Source of the DNA: a virus
IMG/VR virus record: IMGVR_UViG_3300030102_004306
Coordinates: 1 to 33,051 of that record
DNA length: 33,051 nt
Direction: 5' to 3' (one strand)
Part shown: piece by piece, positions 24,616-31,038 of the stretch
Position numbering within the stretch: the first letter of the stretch is position 1
How the letters are laid out: each line of letters begins with the position of its first letter
The notes under the pieces: generated by a model
Told to the model about the DNA's origin: nothing
Databases searched by the model: none
Seen by the model: the letters and a program-made list of their open reading frames with translations, nothing else
Made by a program: the position numbers and the translations under genes

Positions 24616-24867
24616 ATGAAAGTATTAGTAGTAGATAGAAGCATTTCATCATCTAAAGGTATTATTAAAAATGGTGATGAAGTTGATCTGCCAGAAGCAG
24701 AAGTAAAAAAGATTATGGCTATGAAGCCTACAGCTTTTGAAATATTAAAAGCAGACCCAAAGCCTGCAAAGAAAACAGCAAAAAAGAAGCGTGCTAGAAA
24801 CGATGATGGCACACTAAAAGCTGATGATCCTAGCACACCAGAGAATGAGGCTTGGGAAGATGGCTAA
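24616..24867 (+). CDS. Small basic/acidic head-associated protein, 83 aa
   Basis: The start follows ACAGGAGATTAAA. The protein has a short beta N-terminus (MKVLVVDRS, then GDEVDLPEAEVKKIMAMKP), a Lys/Ala-rich linker (KPAKKTAKKKRARND) and a polar tail (DGTLKADDPSTPENEAWEDG). The tail text recurs in marine phage proteins encoded after the capsid gene. A role in head completion or decoration is likely by position, without direct proof. Its last 8 bases overlap the next gene. Confidence 0.7.
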   Translation: MKVLVVDRSISSSKGIIKNGDEVDLPEAEVKKIMAMKPTAFEILKADPKPAKKTAKKKRARNDDGTLKADDPSTPENEAWEDG

Positions 24868-25150
24868 GATTGGCGAGTCATATAAGTTTGAAGATGATAA
24901 ATTAATCATCAAGAAAACGCATGACGCTAACGAAATGCTGAAGGATGTTGAACACGCGAAGCAACATTCTGATAATAGCTTTGGTTCTGATTATAAGCAC
25001 GTTGGTAATGTCGATATGGCATTACTTGGCGTGTGGCTAAAAGAGGCTGGCGTTAGCTGGTCAGATACAGGTGCAGTTAAAGAAGTGCTTAAAAGAAAGC
25101 TTATGAGTAATGAGTTTGCTAAACTAAGAGTTTGGGAAGGTAGTTACTAA
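24860..25150 (+). CDS. Conserved phage head-neighbour protein, 96 aa
   Basis: I choose the ATG at 24860 (product begins AKIGESYKFEDDKLIIKKTH). A start at 24824 would extend 36 bases further into the preceding gene and add 12 residues of unconvincing sequence. The protein has THDANEMLKDVEHAKQHSDN, then SDYKHVGNVDMALLGVWLKE and a C-terminal KRKLMSNEFAKLRVWEGSY. The order (HDxN, then HVGxxxxxLLxxWxKEAG, then KRKLxxxEFxKxRxWEGxY) matches a small protein I recall next to capsid genes in many short-tailed phages. Its function is unknown, possibly head-tail joining. Confidence 0.75.
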   Translation: MAKIGESYKFEDDKLIIKKTHDANEMLKDVEHAKQHSDNSFGSDYKHVGNVDMALLGVWLKEAGVSWSDTGAVKEVLKRKLMSNEFAKLRVWEGSY

Positions 25151-25531
25151 ATGGAATTGCCCAAGGTAAATATAGCTGTAGCCGCATCTGCTGTGGTGGC
25201 GATTGTATCTACTGTGGGCGGCGGTATTTGGTATGCTTCTCAGCAAGCTTCTATAATTGAAGGACTTACCTCACAAGTAGAAATTTTGACTATAGAAAAT
25301 AATGCTACTGACAGAACAAATCTTATAAGGGATGTAGAACAAAATACCAATAACATTGATGAATTGATAGACATACTTGTAGAGATGCAAGAAGAATATG
25401 AGGAAGCTGACAGCGAATTGTGGGATGAGGTGGAAAACATGATTAATTACTTTACTCAATTGGTTCAGCTTCAAGCAAGGGTAGCAATATTAGAAAAGAC
25501 TGTTGAGTTTACTCGTAAAGACGGAATGTAA
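25151..25531 (+). CDS. Membrane-anchored coiled-coil protein, 126 aa
   Basis: The ATG directly follows the previous stop. One N-terminal membrane segment is seen (INIAVAASAVVAIVSTVGGG-like, about residues 8-29), followed by a long charged helix region (ATDRTNLIRDVEQNTNNIDE to AILEKTVEFTRKD). The layout resembles an inner-membrane spanin or a phage membrane accessory, but no lipobox partner was found. It starts the lysis-like module with the three membrane proteins that follow. The Asp/Glu-rich helix may pair with the next protein. Confidence 0.65.
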   Translation: MELPKVNIAVAASAVVAIVSTVGGGIWYASQQASIIEGLTSQVEILTIENNATDRTNLIRDVEQNTNNIDELIDILVEMQEEYEEADSELWDEVENMINYFTQLVQLQARVAILEKTVEFTRKDGM

Positions 25532-25599
25532 AAATCGATCCTTTAACGATATTAGCAGGACTGAAATCTGGACTAGCCGCAGGCAAGACCGTTGCCTCT

Positions 25600-25989
25600 T
25601 TGTCAAAACAGATTGGTGAATTTTTTGATGCAACGGATGCAGCCAAGAAAAAGTTACAGAAGAAGGGCGTTACTAGTTCAGATGTTAATTCTGTTGCGCT
25701 CGACAGATGGGCAAAAGAGCGCGAGGCTGCACAGGCCGAAGAACAGCTTCGCGAGTGGGTGACGAACAATCTAGGATTAAGCCAGTGGCAGTCTTTGCTT
25801 CGAATAAGGAAAGAAGTTTTACAAGAGAAGCGCGAAGCAGAGGCTCAGGCGAGGCGTGAGGCACAGGAAAGGGCTGATTTTGCACTTACCTTAATAGCAA
25901 TCGCTTTGCTACTGACAACGGCTTTTATTGGCTCTGTGGGCTATCTGCATTACATGGATTGGATTGATCTTAGAGATTGGATTAAGTGA
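25600..25989 (+). CDS. Membrane protein with C-terminal TM segment; true start probably upstream
   Basis: From the first common start codon (TTG at 25600) the product has 129 residues: SKQIGEFFDATDAAKKKLQK, charged helices (KREAEAQARREAQERADFA) and one C-terminal membrane segment (LTLIAIALLLTTAFIGSVGY). The same frame is open upstream to 25519 and reads IDPLTILAGLKSGLAAGKTV just before the TTG, a text that looks like the usual N-terminus of this family (MDPxTI...). A start at ATC 25534 or CTG 25561 would include it. It lies in the lysis module, so an accessory to holin or spanin function is possible; it has no known domain. Confidence 0.65.
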   Translation: MSKQIGEFFDATDAAKKKLQKKGVTSSDVNSVALDRWAKEREAAQAEEQLREWVTNNLGLSQWQSLLRIRKEVLQEKREAEAQARREAQERADFALTLIAIALLLTTAFIGSVGYLHYMDWIDLRDWIK

Positions 25990-26102
25990 AGCTTGTTGAA
26001 GTAAAGCATAAAAGGTATGTTGTATATACAGATAAAGATAAAGTTGCTATACAAACAAGTGACTTACGAGTTGCAAGAGGGTTTTTAGATGCCAAAAGCT
26101 AA
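25986..26102 (+). CDS. Possible 38-aa protein with GTG start
   Basis: A GTG overlaps the preceding TGA stop (GTGA) and opens 38 residues (MKLVEVKHKRYVVYTDKDKV then AIQTSDLRVARGFLDAKS) that end 14 bases inside the next gene. It fills the 99-base gap between two lysis-module genes exactly. The product is basic and beta-like with no known domain. Overlap coupling and regular amino-acid composition favour a real gene. The lack of a clear ribosome binding site argues against it. Confidence 0.45.
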   Translation: MKLVEVKHKRYVVYTDKDKVAIQTSDLRVARGFLDAKS

Positions 26103-26394
26103 ATACGATTTGAATGATAACGGAAAGATTGACCCTGATGAGCGCGAAATAATGCTCGATCAATTGCGTAGACAGGTTTTAGATGCCGATGCCAAGCGCG
26201 ATGCACAACGCAGGATGGCGTGGTTTAGCTTAACAGGTATGCTTTTGTTTCCATTTGGTGTTATCTTTACGGAATGGATGGAGTTGCCTCAAGCTTCTGT
26301 AATGTTAGCAAGCATGAGTAATATTTATTATGTCAGTATCGCTGCCATTGTTGCAGCATATTATGGTTTCACTAACATGGGTAAAGAGCAATGA
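26089..26394 (+). CDS. Two-TM membrane protein with an EF-hand-like loop, holin-like, 101 aa
   Basis: Residues 7-18 (DLNDNGKIDPDE) fit the 12-residue EF-hand/dockerin calcium loop: D1, N3, N5, G6, I8 and E12. Two membrane segments follow, about 43-64 (AWFSLTGMLLFPFGVIF) and about 77-98 (NIYYVSIAAIVAAYYGF). The small size, two TM segments and position before a 3-TM holin and the endolysin suggest a holin or holin regulator. Calcium sensing by the cytoplasmic loop is possible but not shown. Its stop overlaps the next start (ATGA). Confidence 0.65.
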   Translation: MPKAKYDLNDNGKIDPDEREIMLDQLRRQVLDADAKRDAQRRMAWFSLTGMLLFPFGVIFTEWMELPQASVMLASMSNIYYVSIAAIVAAYYGFTNMGKEQ

Positions 26395-26732
26395 TGGGTA
26401 TAATTTCAAGTGTAGCAAATTTAGCTACAACATTTATCGACAGCAAAGCTAAAGTTAAAGCTGCTGAAGCTGAAACTAAAATGAAAATTGCTACTGGTGA
26501 AATTAGTTGGGAACAAGCTGCAATAGAGGCCAGCGCAGATAGCTGGAAAGATGAAGCTTGGACTCTTTGCTTTATAGCTATAGTGCTAGGATCATTTGTG
26601 CCTTGGCTACAACCATACATGAAGCAGGGCTTTGAGAATTTGCAGGCTGCGCCGCAGTGGTTTAGTTGGGCAATGTACGCCTCAATCGCCGCGAGCTTTG
26701 GAATTAGAACAATGAAGGGATTAAAGAAATGA
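26391..26732 (+). CDS. Holin, 3-TM GTA-release-like, 113 aa
   Basis: The N-terminal 45 residues are charged and amphipathic (DSKAKVKAAEAETKMKIATG), followed by a WKDEAWTLCFIAIVLGSFVP segment, a second AAPQWFSWAMYASIAASFG segment and a short KGLKK tail. The W-K-D-E-x-W motif before the first membrane helix matches the family of holins for gene-transfer release (GTA_holin_3TM), as I recall it. Holins open the inner membrane so the endolysin, which has no signal peptide, can reach the cell wall. It overlaps the endolysin gene by four bases (ATGA). Confidence 0.75.
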   Translation: MMGIISSVANLATTFIDSKAKVKAAEAETKMKIATGEISWEQAAIEASADSWKDEAWTLCFIAIVLGSFVPWLQPYMKQGFENLQAAPQWFSWAMYASIAASFGIRTMKGLKK

Positions 26733-27181
26733 GCTACAAGTTAGGTAAAAGTAGTTTAGCAAAACTAGAGGGTATAGACGAGCGCATGGATGCTGTTGTG
26801 CGCTATGCTATAGGTGTCAGCAAGCAGGATTTTTCAGTAATATGTGGGCTTAGAACTATTGAAGAGCAAAAGGCTCTTGTAGCAAAAGGCGCATCACAAA
26901 CTATGAAAAGTAAACACATTGATGGACACGCTGTTGATTTAATGGCTTATGTAAATGGTGGGCGCTGGGAGCTAAATCTATATGATGAAATAGCTGACGC
27001 AATGGCAGAAGCCGCTAGAGCGGTAGACGTCCCAATTAGGTGGGGTGCAGCATGGACAGTGCCTAATATCGCTCAGTGGGATGGCAATATGGAAAGCGCA
27101 ATGAACGACTACATCGATACGCGCAGATCCCAGAACAGGCGTCCCTTCATTGACGCCCCACATTTTGAATTAATGTTGTAA
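26729..27181 (+). CDS. Endolysin, M15 peptidase (L,D/D,D-carboxypeptidase-like), 150 aa
   Basis: The protein has SKHIDGHAVD (61-70), the SxHxxGxAxD motif with zinc ligands H63 and D70, and DAPHFEL (142-148) with the third ligand H145. FSVICGLRTIEEQKALVAKG (35-54) is the usual substrate-side strand and helix. These enzymes cleave the peptide crosslinks of peptidoglycan. The length is typical of single-domain M15 endolysins. There is no signal peptide, so release needs the preceding holin. It closes the late operon: its stop abuts the stop of the convergent minus-strand gene. Confidence 0.9.
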   Translation: MSYKLGKSSLAKLEGIDERMDAVVRYAIGVSKQDFSVICGLRTIEEQKALVAKGASQTMKSKHIDGHAVDLMAYVNGGRWELNLYDEIADAMAEAARAVDVPIRWGAAWTVPNIAQWDGNMESAMNDYIDTRRSQNRRPFIDAPHFELML

Positions 27182-27388
27182 TTACCAAGGTCTAACTTTA
27201 GGCTTTATAGCTTTAGAAATTATGTCACTTTCTTGGCAAGTTGCTTGCTCTGCATCTATAAGTTTATAGATAGAAACTTTTTCTATTACTGCACCCCAAC
27301 AATCATTTTGATTGTAAAACCAAACGCTAAACTCCATAGGGTAATCTAAAAATTCATAATAAACTGTAAGTAATGTAAAATATTCCAT
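27182..27388 (-). CDS. Hypothetical protein, 68 aa, last gene of minus operon
   Basis: A minus-strand frame of 68 residues (EYFTLLTVYYEFLDYPMEFS then VWFYNQNDCWGAVIEKVSIY and an end with KAIKPKVRPW). Aromatic-rich, with two cysteines and no known domain. It follows the 73-residue gene after 15 bases, and a small palindrome (CTAACTATGTTAG, 27400-27412) lies upstream. Its stop meets the endolysin stop tail to tail. It is kept because it continues an otherwise gap-free operon; its ribosome binding site is weak. Confidence 0.5.
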   Translation of the reverse strand: MEYFTLLTVYYEFLDYPMEFSVWFYNQNDCWGAVIEKVSIYKLIDAEQATCQESDIISKAIKPKVRPW

Positions 27389-27403
27389 TGCCTGTTTCCC
27401 TAA

Positions 27404-27625
27404 CTATGTTAGTTTAAGAGCAGAGAGAGCCTTTAGTTTATACTTTTTCCTGCTCAAATTAAATCCACTTCTGGCTCTCTCGTTTTTCTTACCGTTATTC
27501 TTCAACAACTTAAAATTGTTTTCTTGCGTATGGTATTTAGATGTGCCGTGTAGCATCTTGCGCTGCTTGTCTTTTTCACCTTTAACCATTTCTAACATTT
27601 TTTTAGCCATTTCTTCTTCAGTCAT
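27404..27625 (-). CDS. Basic small protein, 73 aa
   Basis: The start (minus strand) has an AGAGGAAA ribosome binding site directly before the ATG and overlaps the preceding gene by 8 bases. The protein has an acidic-then-basic N-terminus (TEEEMAKKMLEMVKGEKDKQ) and a very basic C-terminus (KNNGKKNERARSGFNL and SRKKYKLKALSALKLT). One helix plus a basic tail suggests nucleic-acid binding, but there is no family match. It is probably an early host-takeover or replication accessory gene, judged from operon position only. Confidence 0.65.
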   Translation of the reverse strand: MTEEEMAKKMLEMVKGEKDKQRKMLHGTSKYHTQENNFKLLKNNGKKNERARSGFNLSRKKYKLKALSALKLT

Positions 27626-27857
27626 TTTCCTCTACCTGTCTAAATACAGATGCCAAGCGTAATAGCTCTTTGTGCATCCCTTTCTCAATAAACCCTGTAA
27701 ACAAAGGCCTACGGTCTTTTGCATTTACAGCCTCACAAGCTTTCAGCGCAAAAGTTTTTTTCTTTCTGCTAAACTCAAAAGTTATATGGCCTACCTGTAT
27801 GCAATCTCTGTCCGCATCTGGGTGACGCCTGTTAGCCTTTAGCGTGTGCGTACTCAT
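27618..27857 (-). CDS. Hypothetical early protein, 79 aa
   Basis: The ATG overlaps the stop of the upstream gene (ATGA). The product has THTLKANRRHPDADRDCIQV, then GHITFEFSRKKKTFALKACE, then GMHKELLRLASVFRQVEEND. A basic beta N-terminus and a helical C-terminus are seen; the single run KKK and one cysteine pair (C19, C45) do not match a zinc finger. No function can be given. It is translated in a tight four-gene chain. Confidence 0.65.
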   Translation of the reverse strand: MSTHTLKANRRHPDADRDCIQVGHITFEFSRKKKTFALKACEAVNAKDRRPLFTGFIEKGMHKELLRLASVFRQVEEND

Positions 27858-28033
27858 ATATTTACGCCCTCTGCCTGCAACTTACCAATAAGAACTTCCA
27901 TTGCAGCTTTTGCTTCCCTGTATTGCTGCTTAATTTCTGGCGTTGCGTCTTTCATCAAGGCCATTGGCTCTAGGCTTTGTATTTCCCTCTTTAAACTGTC
28001 TCTCAGATTCCTGTCTTCTGGCTTCAGTTCCAT
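27854..28033 (-). CDS. Charged helical protein, 59 aa
   Basis: I choose the ATG at 28033 because GAGGAG lies 7 bases before it. A longer start at 28078 would add 15 residues inside the overlapping gene. The product is highly charged and helical: ELKPEDRNLRDSLKREIQSL, then KDATPEIKQQYREAKAAMEV. Its first 104 bases overlap the zinc-ribbon-like gene at 27930-28163 in another frame, which is long for a phage overlap. Function unknown. Confidence 0.6.
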   Translation of the reverse strand: MELKPEDRNLRDSLKREIQSLEPMALMKDATPEIKQQYREAKAAMEVLIGKLQAEGVNI

Positions 28034-28163
28034 TGTTACACTCCTCGCAAATTTGTTTCTGCTTAGTAACATATCCAATGTTAGGCAAAAAGCTCACTGG
28101 ATACGTTACCTCTACCTCAATATAACCTGTATCTTTACAGGTGATGCACGTTATCTTCTTCAT
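27930..28163 (-). CDS. Zinc-ribbon-like small protein, 77 aa
   Basis: From the ATG at 28163 the product reads KKITCITCKDTGYIEVEVTY, then KQKQICEECNNGTEARRQ. Two CxxC knuckles (CITC and CEEC) separated by about 30 residues, each followed by a turn (KDTGY and NNG), form a zinc-ribbon or DnaJ-like pattern. The C-terminal third (ERQFKEGNTKPRANGLDERR) is basic and lies in the overlap with the next gene. A start at 28235 is open but lies inside the previous gene. The overlap with the upstream gene is 29 bases, and the ribosome binding site is weak. Likely a nucleic-acid or protein-binding early protein. Confidence 0.6.
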   Translation of the reverse strand: MKKITCITCKDTGYIEVEVTYPVSFLPNIGYVTKQKQICEECNNGTEARRQESERQFKEGNTKPRANGLDERRNARN

Positions 28164-28785
28164 CCTCAAAAATTCCAAACACATTATTTTTATATAATTC
28201 TGAAGCAATGTCGGAGATGCACCAACAGACTTCACTTACTCTTTTATTGCTACCATCTATATGAAGAGCCAATCTAGCTACCTTGCCTGCTTTATGTAAA
28301 CCACTAAGCTTATTGCCTATGTCTCTACCACCGCAATCAAGTCTATATTCACCTTGCAATTCATTAAGAACATTTCTGGTAGTCATAAAATTATCGCCAT
28401 CTTTTAATATTTTTAAAATGGCCTTATCCCAATCAATAAGTTTCTCGTCAGTCTTTTTATCAGCTATAGATGTTGCTTCGCCATTTAAATTAATTTTACC
28501 TGTTTTCTTATATTCTTGCAGTAATTCAATAAATGGACTGTCTTCATCATATATAGCTTTTATTTTATATTTGCTTACCTCTTTACCTTTGTCAGTATGT
28601 ATCTTTTTTTCTGCTTCTGGAGTTTCACTAACCTCTGCAAAAAAAGTATCATTAACCTCTAAATCATAATCAGTTACAAATTTTTTATTGATAAAAACTT
28701 CGTCAAATGTTCGTAAACATTTACCAAAAGCCTGACCTGATCTTATAATATGGGTGACTGCTATTTGTCTTATATCTATAGTCAT
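28135..28785 (-). CDS. Predicted OB-fold/winged-helix DNA-binding protein, 216 aa, first gene of minus operon
   Basis: I choose the ATG at 28785, which has AAAGGCTTAAA before it, the same ribosome-binding pattern as three plus-strand sites. The start at 28833 would coincide with the expected transcript start. The N-terminal part (RSGQAFGKCLRTFDEVFINK, then DYDLEVNDTFFAEVSE) resembles a cold-shock or S1-like OB fold. The C-terminal part (AILKILKDGDNFMTTRNVLN, then RDIGNKLSGLHKAGKVARLA) looks like a winged helix. Such a protein could bind DNA or RNA and regulate early genes. The domain calls are from pattern only. Confidence 0.6.
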   Translation of the reverse strand: MTIDIRQIAVTHIIRSGQAFGKCLRTFDEVFINKKFVTDYDLEVNDTFFAEVSETPEAEKKIHTDKGKEVSKYKIKAIYDEDSPFIELLQEYKKTGKINLNGEATSIADKKTDEKLIDWDKAILKILKDGDNFMTTRNVLNELQGEYRLDCGGRDIGNKLSGLHKAGKVARLALHIDGSNKRVSEVCWCISDIASELYKNNVFGIFEDEEDNVHHL

Positions 28786-28838
28786 TTTAAGCCTTTCTTT
28801 ATATTTTCTCATATTACGTTTTCGTGTTGACATATTTT

Positions 28839-28867
28839 CTAATATCGAATAAATGCAATAGTGTCAA
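28839..28867 (-). promoter_or_regulatory. Sigma70-like promoter for the minus-strand operon
   Basis: Read on the minus strand: TTGACA (28867-28862), a 17-base spacer, then TATTAG (28844-28839). The -35 is a perfect consensus and the -10 matches 4 of 6 bases. Transcription should begin near 28832, which leaves a leader of about 47 bases before the ATG at 28785 and argues against the ATG at 28833. A second TTGACA lies on the plus strand at 28827-28832, so the divergent promoters overlap; its -10 (TAAATG near 28850) is poor. Confidence 0.75.
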
Positions 28868-28888
28868 ACAAAATATTGAGAGGCGACT

Positions 28889-29095
28889 ATGAGACAAAGA
28901 CAAGAAGTAAAGCAGCAGTGCTTGCGATTAAGTAGCAAGACTACTGTGATGCTTGATAGTATAAGTAACCATACACGCATACCTAAAGGTGTGTTAGCTG
29001 ATATGGCTATGCAGGATTATCTGTCTGACCAAATCAAAACACTTGGCATAAATGTCGAGTATGATGATGAGGAGCTAATAGAGACAGATGGTTAA
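28889..29095 (+). CDS. Ribbon-helix-helix-like DNA-binding protein, 68 aa
   Basis: The ATG follows GAGAGGCGACT. The protein has a basic N-terminus, a beta-strand QQCLRLS, then helices SKTTVMLDSISNHTRI and PKGVLADMAMQDYLSDQI, which fits the CopG/Arc ribbon-helix-helix fold (strand, helix, turn, helix). These proteins bind DNA as dimers and often autoregulate. The gene lies directly beside the divergent promoter with an inverted TTGACA/TGTCAA pair, which might be its operator. It overlaps the next gene by 8 bases. Confidence 0.7.
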   Translation: MRQRQEVKQQCLRLSSKTTVMLDSISNHTRIPKGVLADMAMQDYLSDQIKTLGINVEYDDEELIETDG

Positions 29096-29489
29096 CAGTC
29101 GTGCTAAAGGGGCAACCTTTGAGCGAGACATTTGTAAGAATTTACAACTAGACCTTAATATTAAGGGTTTCGTTAAAAGGGATATAGAGCAGTATAGGAC
29201 GGCAGATAGAGGAGACATATTAATAGAGGACGATAGTTTTCCATACCTTATTGAATGTAAAAGGTATAAAGCAGGAAACACTTATTCAGATGCTTGGTGG
29301 CAACAGGTAGAAAGAGCCGCTGATACTATGAATAAAGAACCTGTCTTAGTCTATAAGTTTGATAGACAACCTATTACAGTCGTTATGCGATTAGAACACT
29401 TGATGAAAGACGGTGCGCTGCATGAAGAAAAGGTAAAAATGGATTGGGAAGCTTTCTGTTATGTGGCTAGAGAGAATTGGAACAGCTAA
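29088..29489 (+). CDS. PD-(D/E)xK nuclease, Holliday-junction resolvase-like, 133 aa
   Basis: The protein begins VNSRAKGATFERDICKNLQL, with E12 in the first helix. The active-site residues are D43 (in RGDILI) and E56-x-K58 (in FPYLIECKRYK), the PD-(D/E)xK pattern, followed by AWWQQVERAADTMNKEPVLV where the basic partner helix sits. The length and order match phage resolvase-like PD-(D/E)xK proteins. Role: cutting branched recombination or replication intermediates before packaging. It stands directly before a RecE-like exonuclease and an SSB-like protein, a recombination module. Confidence 0.8.
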   Translation: MVNSRAKGATFERDICKNLQLDLNIKGFVKRDIEQYRTADRGDILIEDDSFPYLIECKRYKAGNTYSDAWWQQVERAADTMNKEPVLVYKFDRQPITVVMRLEHLMKDGALHEEKVKMDWEAFCYVARENWNS

Positions 29490-29501
29490 GAAAGGCTAAA
29501 A

Positions 29502-30341
29502 ATGACACACATTGATTATGAGATGAGTAATGAGGATTACCACAATACGGAACTACATCCGCATTTTAGCTCGTCAGATATTAAAGAAGTGGTTAAAAAC
29601 TCACCGCTTCACTGGATAATAAAGCAAGAGCTACCTAGAAAAGAATCTACGCTTGCCATGCTGTTAGGCAGCGCAGTACACGCATTTATATTAGAGCCTG
29701 ACAAAGGCGAGTTTGTGCGTGGTGAGGGTTCAGGTAGAACTAAGGATTTCAAGACGAAGAAAGAGGAGCTTGCAGAAAAAGGTAAGACACTTTTGCCTGA
29801 AGCTACCTTCGATGATGCTTTGCGTATTGCTACTAAAGCGATGGAGACAAACGAATACCTAGTTAAGCTTTTAAAAGACAAGCGCTTCGTTGCTGAAGCT
29901 TCTATCTTTACAGAGTGTTCAGAAACAAAGCTTGATATACGCTGTAGGCCTGACGGTTTAATTAAACCAGACGCTAAAGGCAAAGGCGGTATAATCTTTG
30001 ACATAAAAACCACTAACAACATACATCCATTTACTTTTTTTAAGGATGTTAAAATGTGGTCTTATGACATTCAGGCAGCGTTCTACTTGCATACTTGTGC
30101 AGCAGCAGGATTGCCTATTGAGAAGTTTATCTTTTTTGCAGTCTGCAAAGAGACAGGTATTTGTCAGGCGCACGTTTTATCGGAATTGTATTTAGCACAC
30201 GCACACAAGCGTATGTTAAAAGCAATGAGTGACCTATTAGACAGTCAAGTGTCAGGTCGCTTTACAACAGGGTGGGAATTGGAGAATACTATCCACCTAC
30301 CTCAATATCTTCAGGAACCCTCTGAAGAGAAACCATTTTAA
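29502..30341 (+). CDS. RecE/ExoVIII-like exonuclease (DUF3799-type PD-(D/E)xK), 279 aa
   Basis: The ATG is preceded by GAAAGGCTAAAA. The N-terminus (YEMSNEDYHNTELHPHFSSS, then DIKEVVKNSPLHWIIK) is typical of DUF3799 exonucleases. LLGSAVHAFILEPDKGEF gives H60. RCRPDGLI gives D151, and IFDIKTTNN gives D167-x-K169, the catalytic set of the PDDEXK fold. SYDIQAAFYLHTCAAAG is the usual QxxxY helix. This enzyme resects double-stranded ends from 5 to 3 prime and works with an annealing or single-strand binding protein. The family call is strong. Confidence 0.9.
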   Translation: MTHIDYEMSNEDYHNTELHPHFSSSDIKEVVKNSPLHWIIKQELPRKESTLAMLLGSAVHAFILEPDKGEFVRGEGSGRTKDFKTKKEELAEKGKTLLPEATFDDALRIATKAMETNEYLVKLLKDKRFVAEASIFTECSETKLDIRCRPDGLIKPDAKGKGGIIFDIKTTNNIHPFTFFKDVKMWSYDIQAAFYLHTCAAAGLPIEKFIFFAVCKETGICQAHVLSELYLAHAHKRMLKAMSDLLDSQVSGRFTTGWELENTIHLPQYLQEPSEEKPF

Positions 30342-30360
30342 TTAGTGAAAGGCTAATGAT

Positions 30361-31023
30361 ATGAAACATAAATTTATGAACGTTACCGCACGTTATCCAA
30401 AGCTTAATCAACCTTACGTCTGGTCTGATAAAGATAATAGTTATATTGGGTGTAAATGGGATATCCAAGGCGCTGCATTTTACTTAGACGCTTATCTAAG
30501 CAATGAACAATGGCAAGAAGCTGACAAGCTCATTAAGCAAGTTTGGAAAGAGTTTGTTGATGAACAAGAAAAAATTGGCAAACCAGTTAAAAAGCCAAAT
30601 GAAATGCGTAATCCTTTAGACGAAGAGGATGGCAAAGGCTACGTTAAAATGAAGCTTAAATGTTACGATGAAAAAACTAAAGTTAGACAGCTTGATTCTG
30701 ATCTTAAAACACTACCGCCAAGCTTTGAGTTAACTTCAGGCAGCAATATAAACTGTAAGGTTATTATCAAAGCATACAAAAGCGGATCAAGCCAAGGCAT
30801 AACCTTGCGATTAATTGATGTGATGGTCAACGAATTAGCTGACAAGCAGGAAGCACCAATAGACTTTAAACCTAATCCTAATGGTGGTTTTGTTTATCAA
30901 GCTGAAGAGGAAGCTGCGCCAGTTACCCAAGAGAAAGTTTTATTCGGTGATATGGAAGCTGATGTTGCAAGCGAAAATCAAACCGAATCAAAACAAGATT
31001 TTGAGGACGAAATACCCTTCTAG
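30361..31023 (+). CDS. ssDNA-binding protein (DUF2815-like) with SSB-type C-terminal tip, 220 aa
   Basis: The ATG follows GAAAGGCTAATGAT. The N-terminal text (VTARYPKLNQPYVWSDKD, then YVKMKLKCYDEKTKVRQLD, then GSNINCKVIIKAYKSGSSQG) matches the DUF2815 family of phage single-strand binding proteins with an OB-like core. The C-terminus is acidic and ends QDFEDEIPF, close to the DDDIPF tip by which bacterial SSB recruits host repair and replication proteins. It is followed by a strong terminator. It probably coats single-stranded DNA made by the exonuclease and during replication. Confidence 0.85.
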   Translation: MKHKFMNVTARYPKLNQPYVWSDKDNSYIGCKWDIQGAAFYLDAYLSNEQWQEADKLIKQVWKEFVDEQEKIGKPVKKPNEMRNPLDEEDGKGYVKMKLKCYDEKTKVRQLDSDLKTLPPSFELTSGSNINCKVIIKAYKSGSSQGITLRLIDVMVNELADKQEAPIDFKPNPNGGFVYQAEEEAAPVTQEKVLFGDMEADVASENQTESKQDFEDEIPF

Positions 31024-31038
31024 CCATGTAAAAAAAAG

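Noticed and set aside
27846-28669. Plus-strand frames opposite the minus-strand operon
   Set aside because: No ribosome binding site of quality and no recognisable domains; the minus-strand genes form a tight coupled chain with a good promoter.
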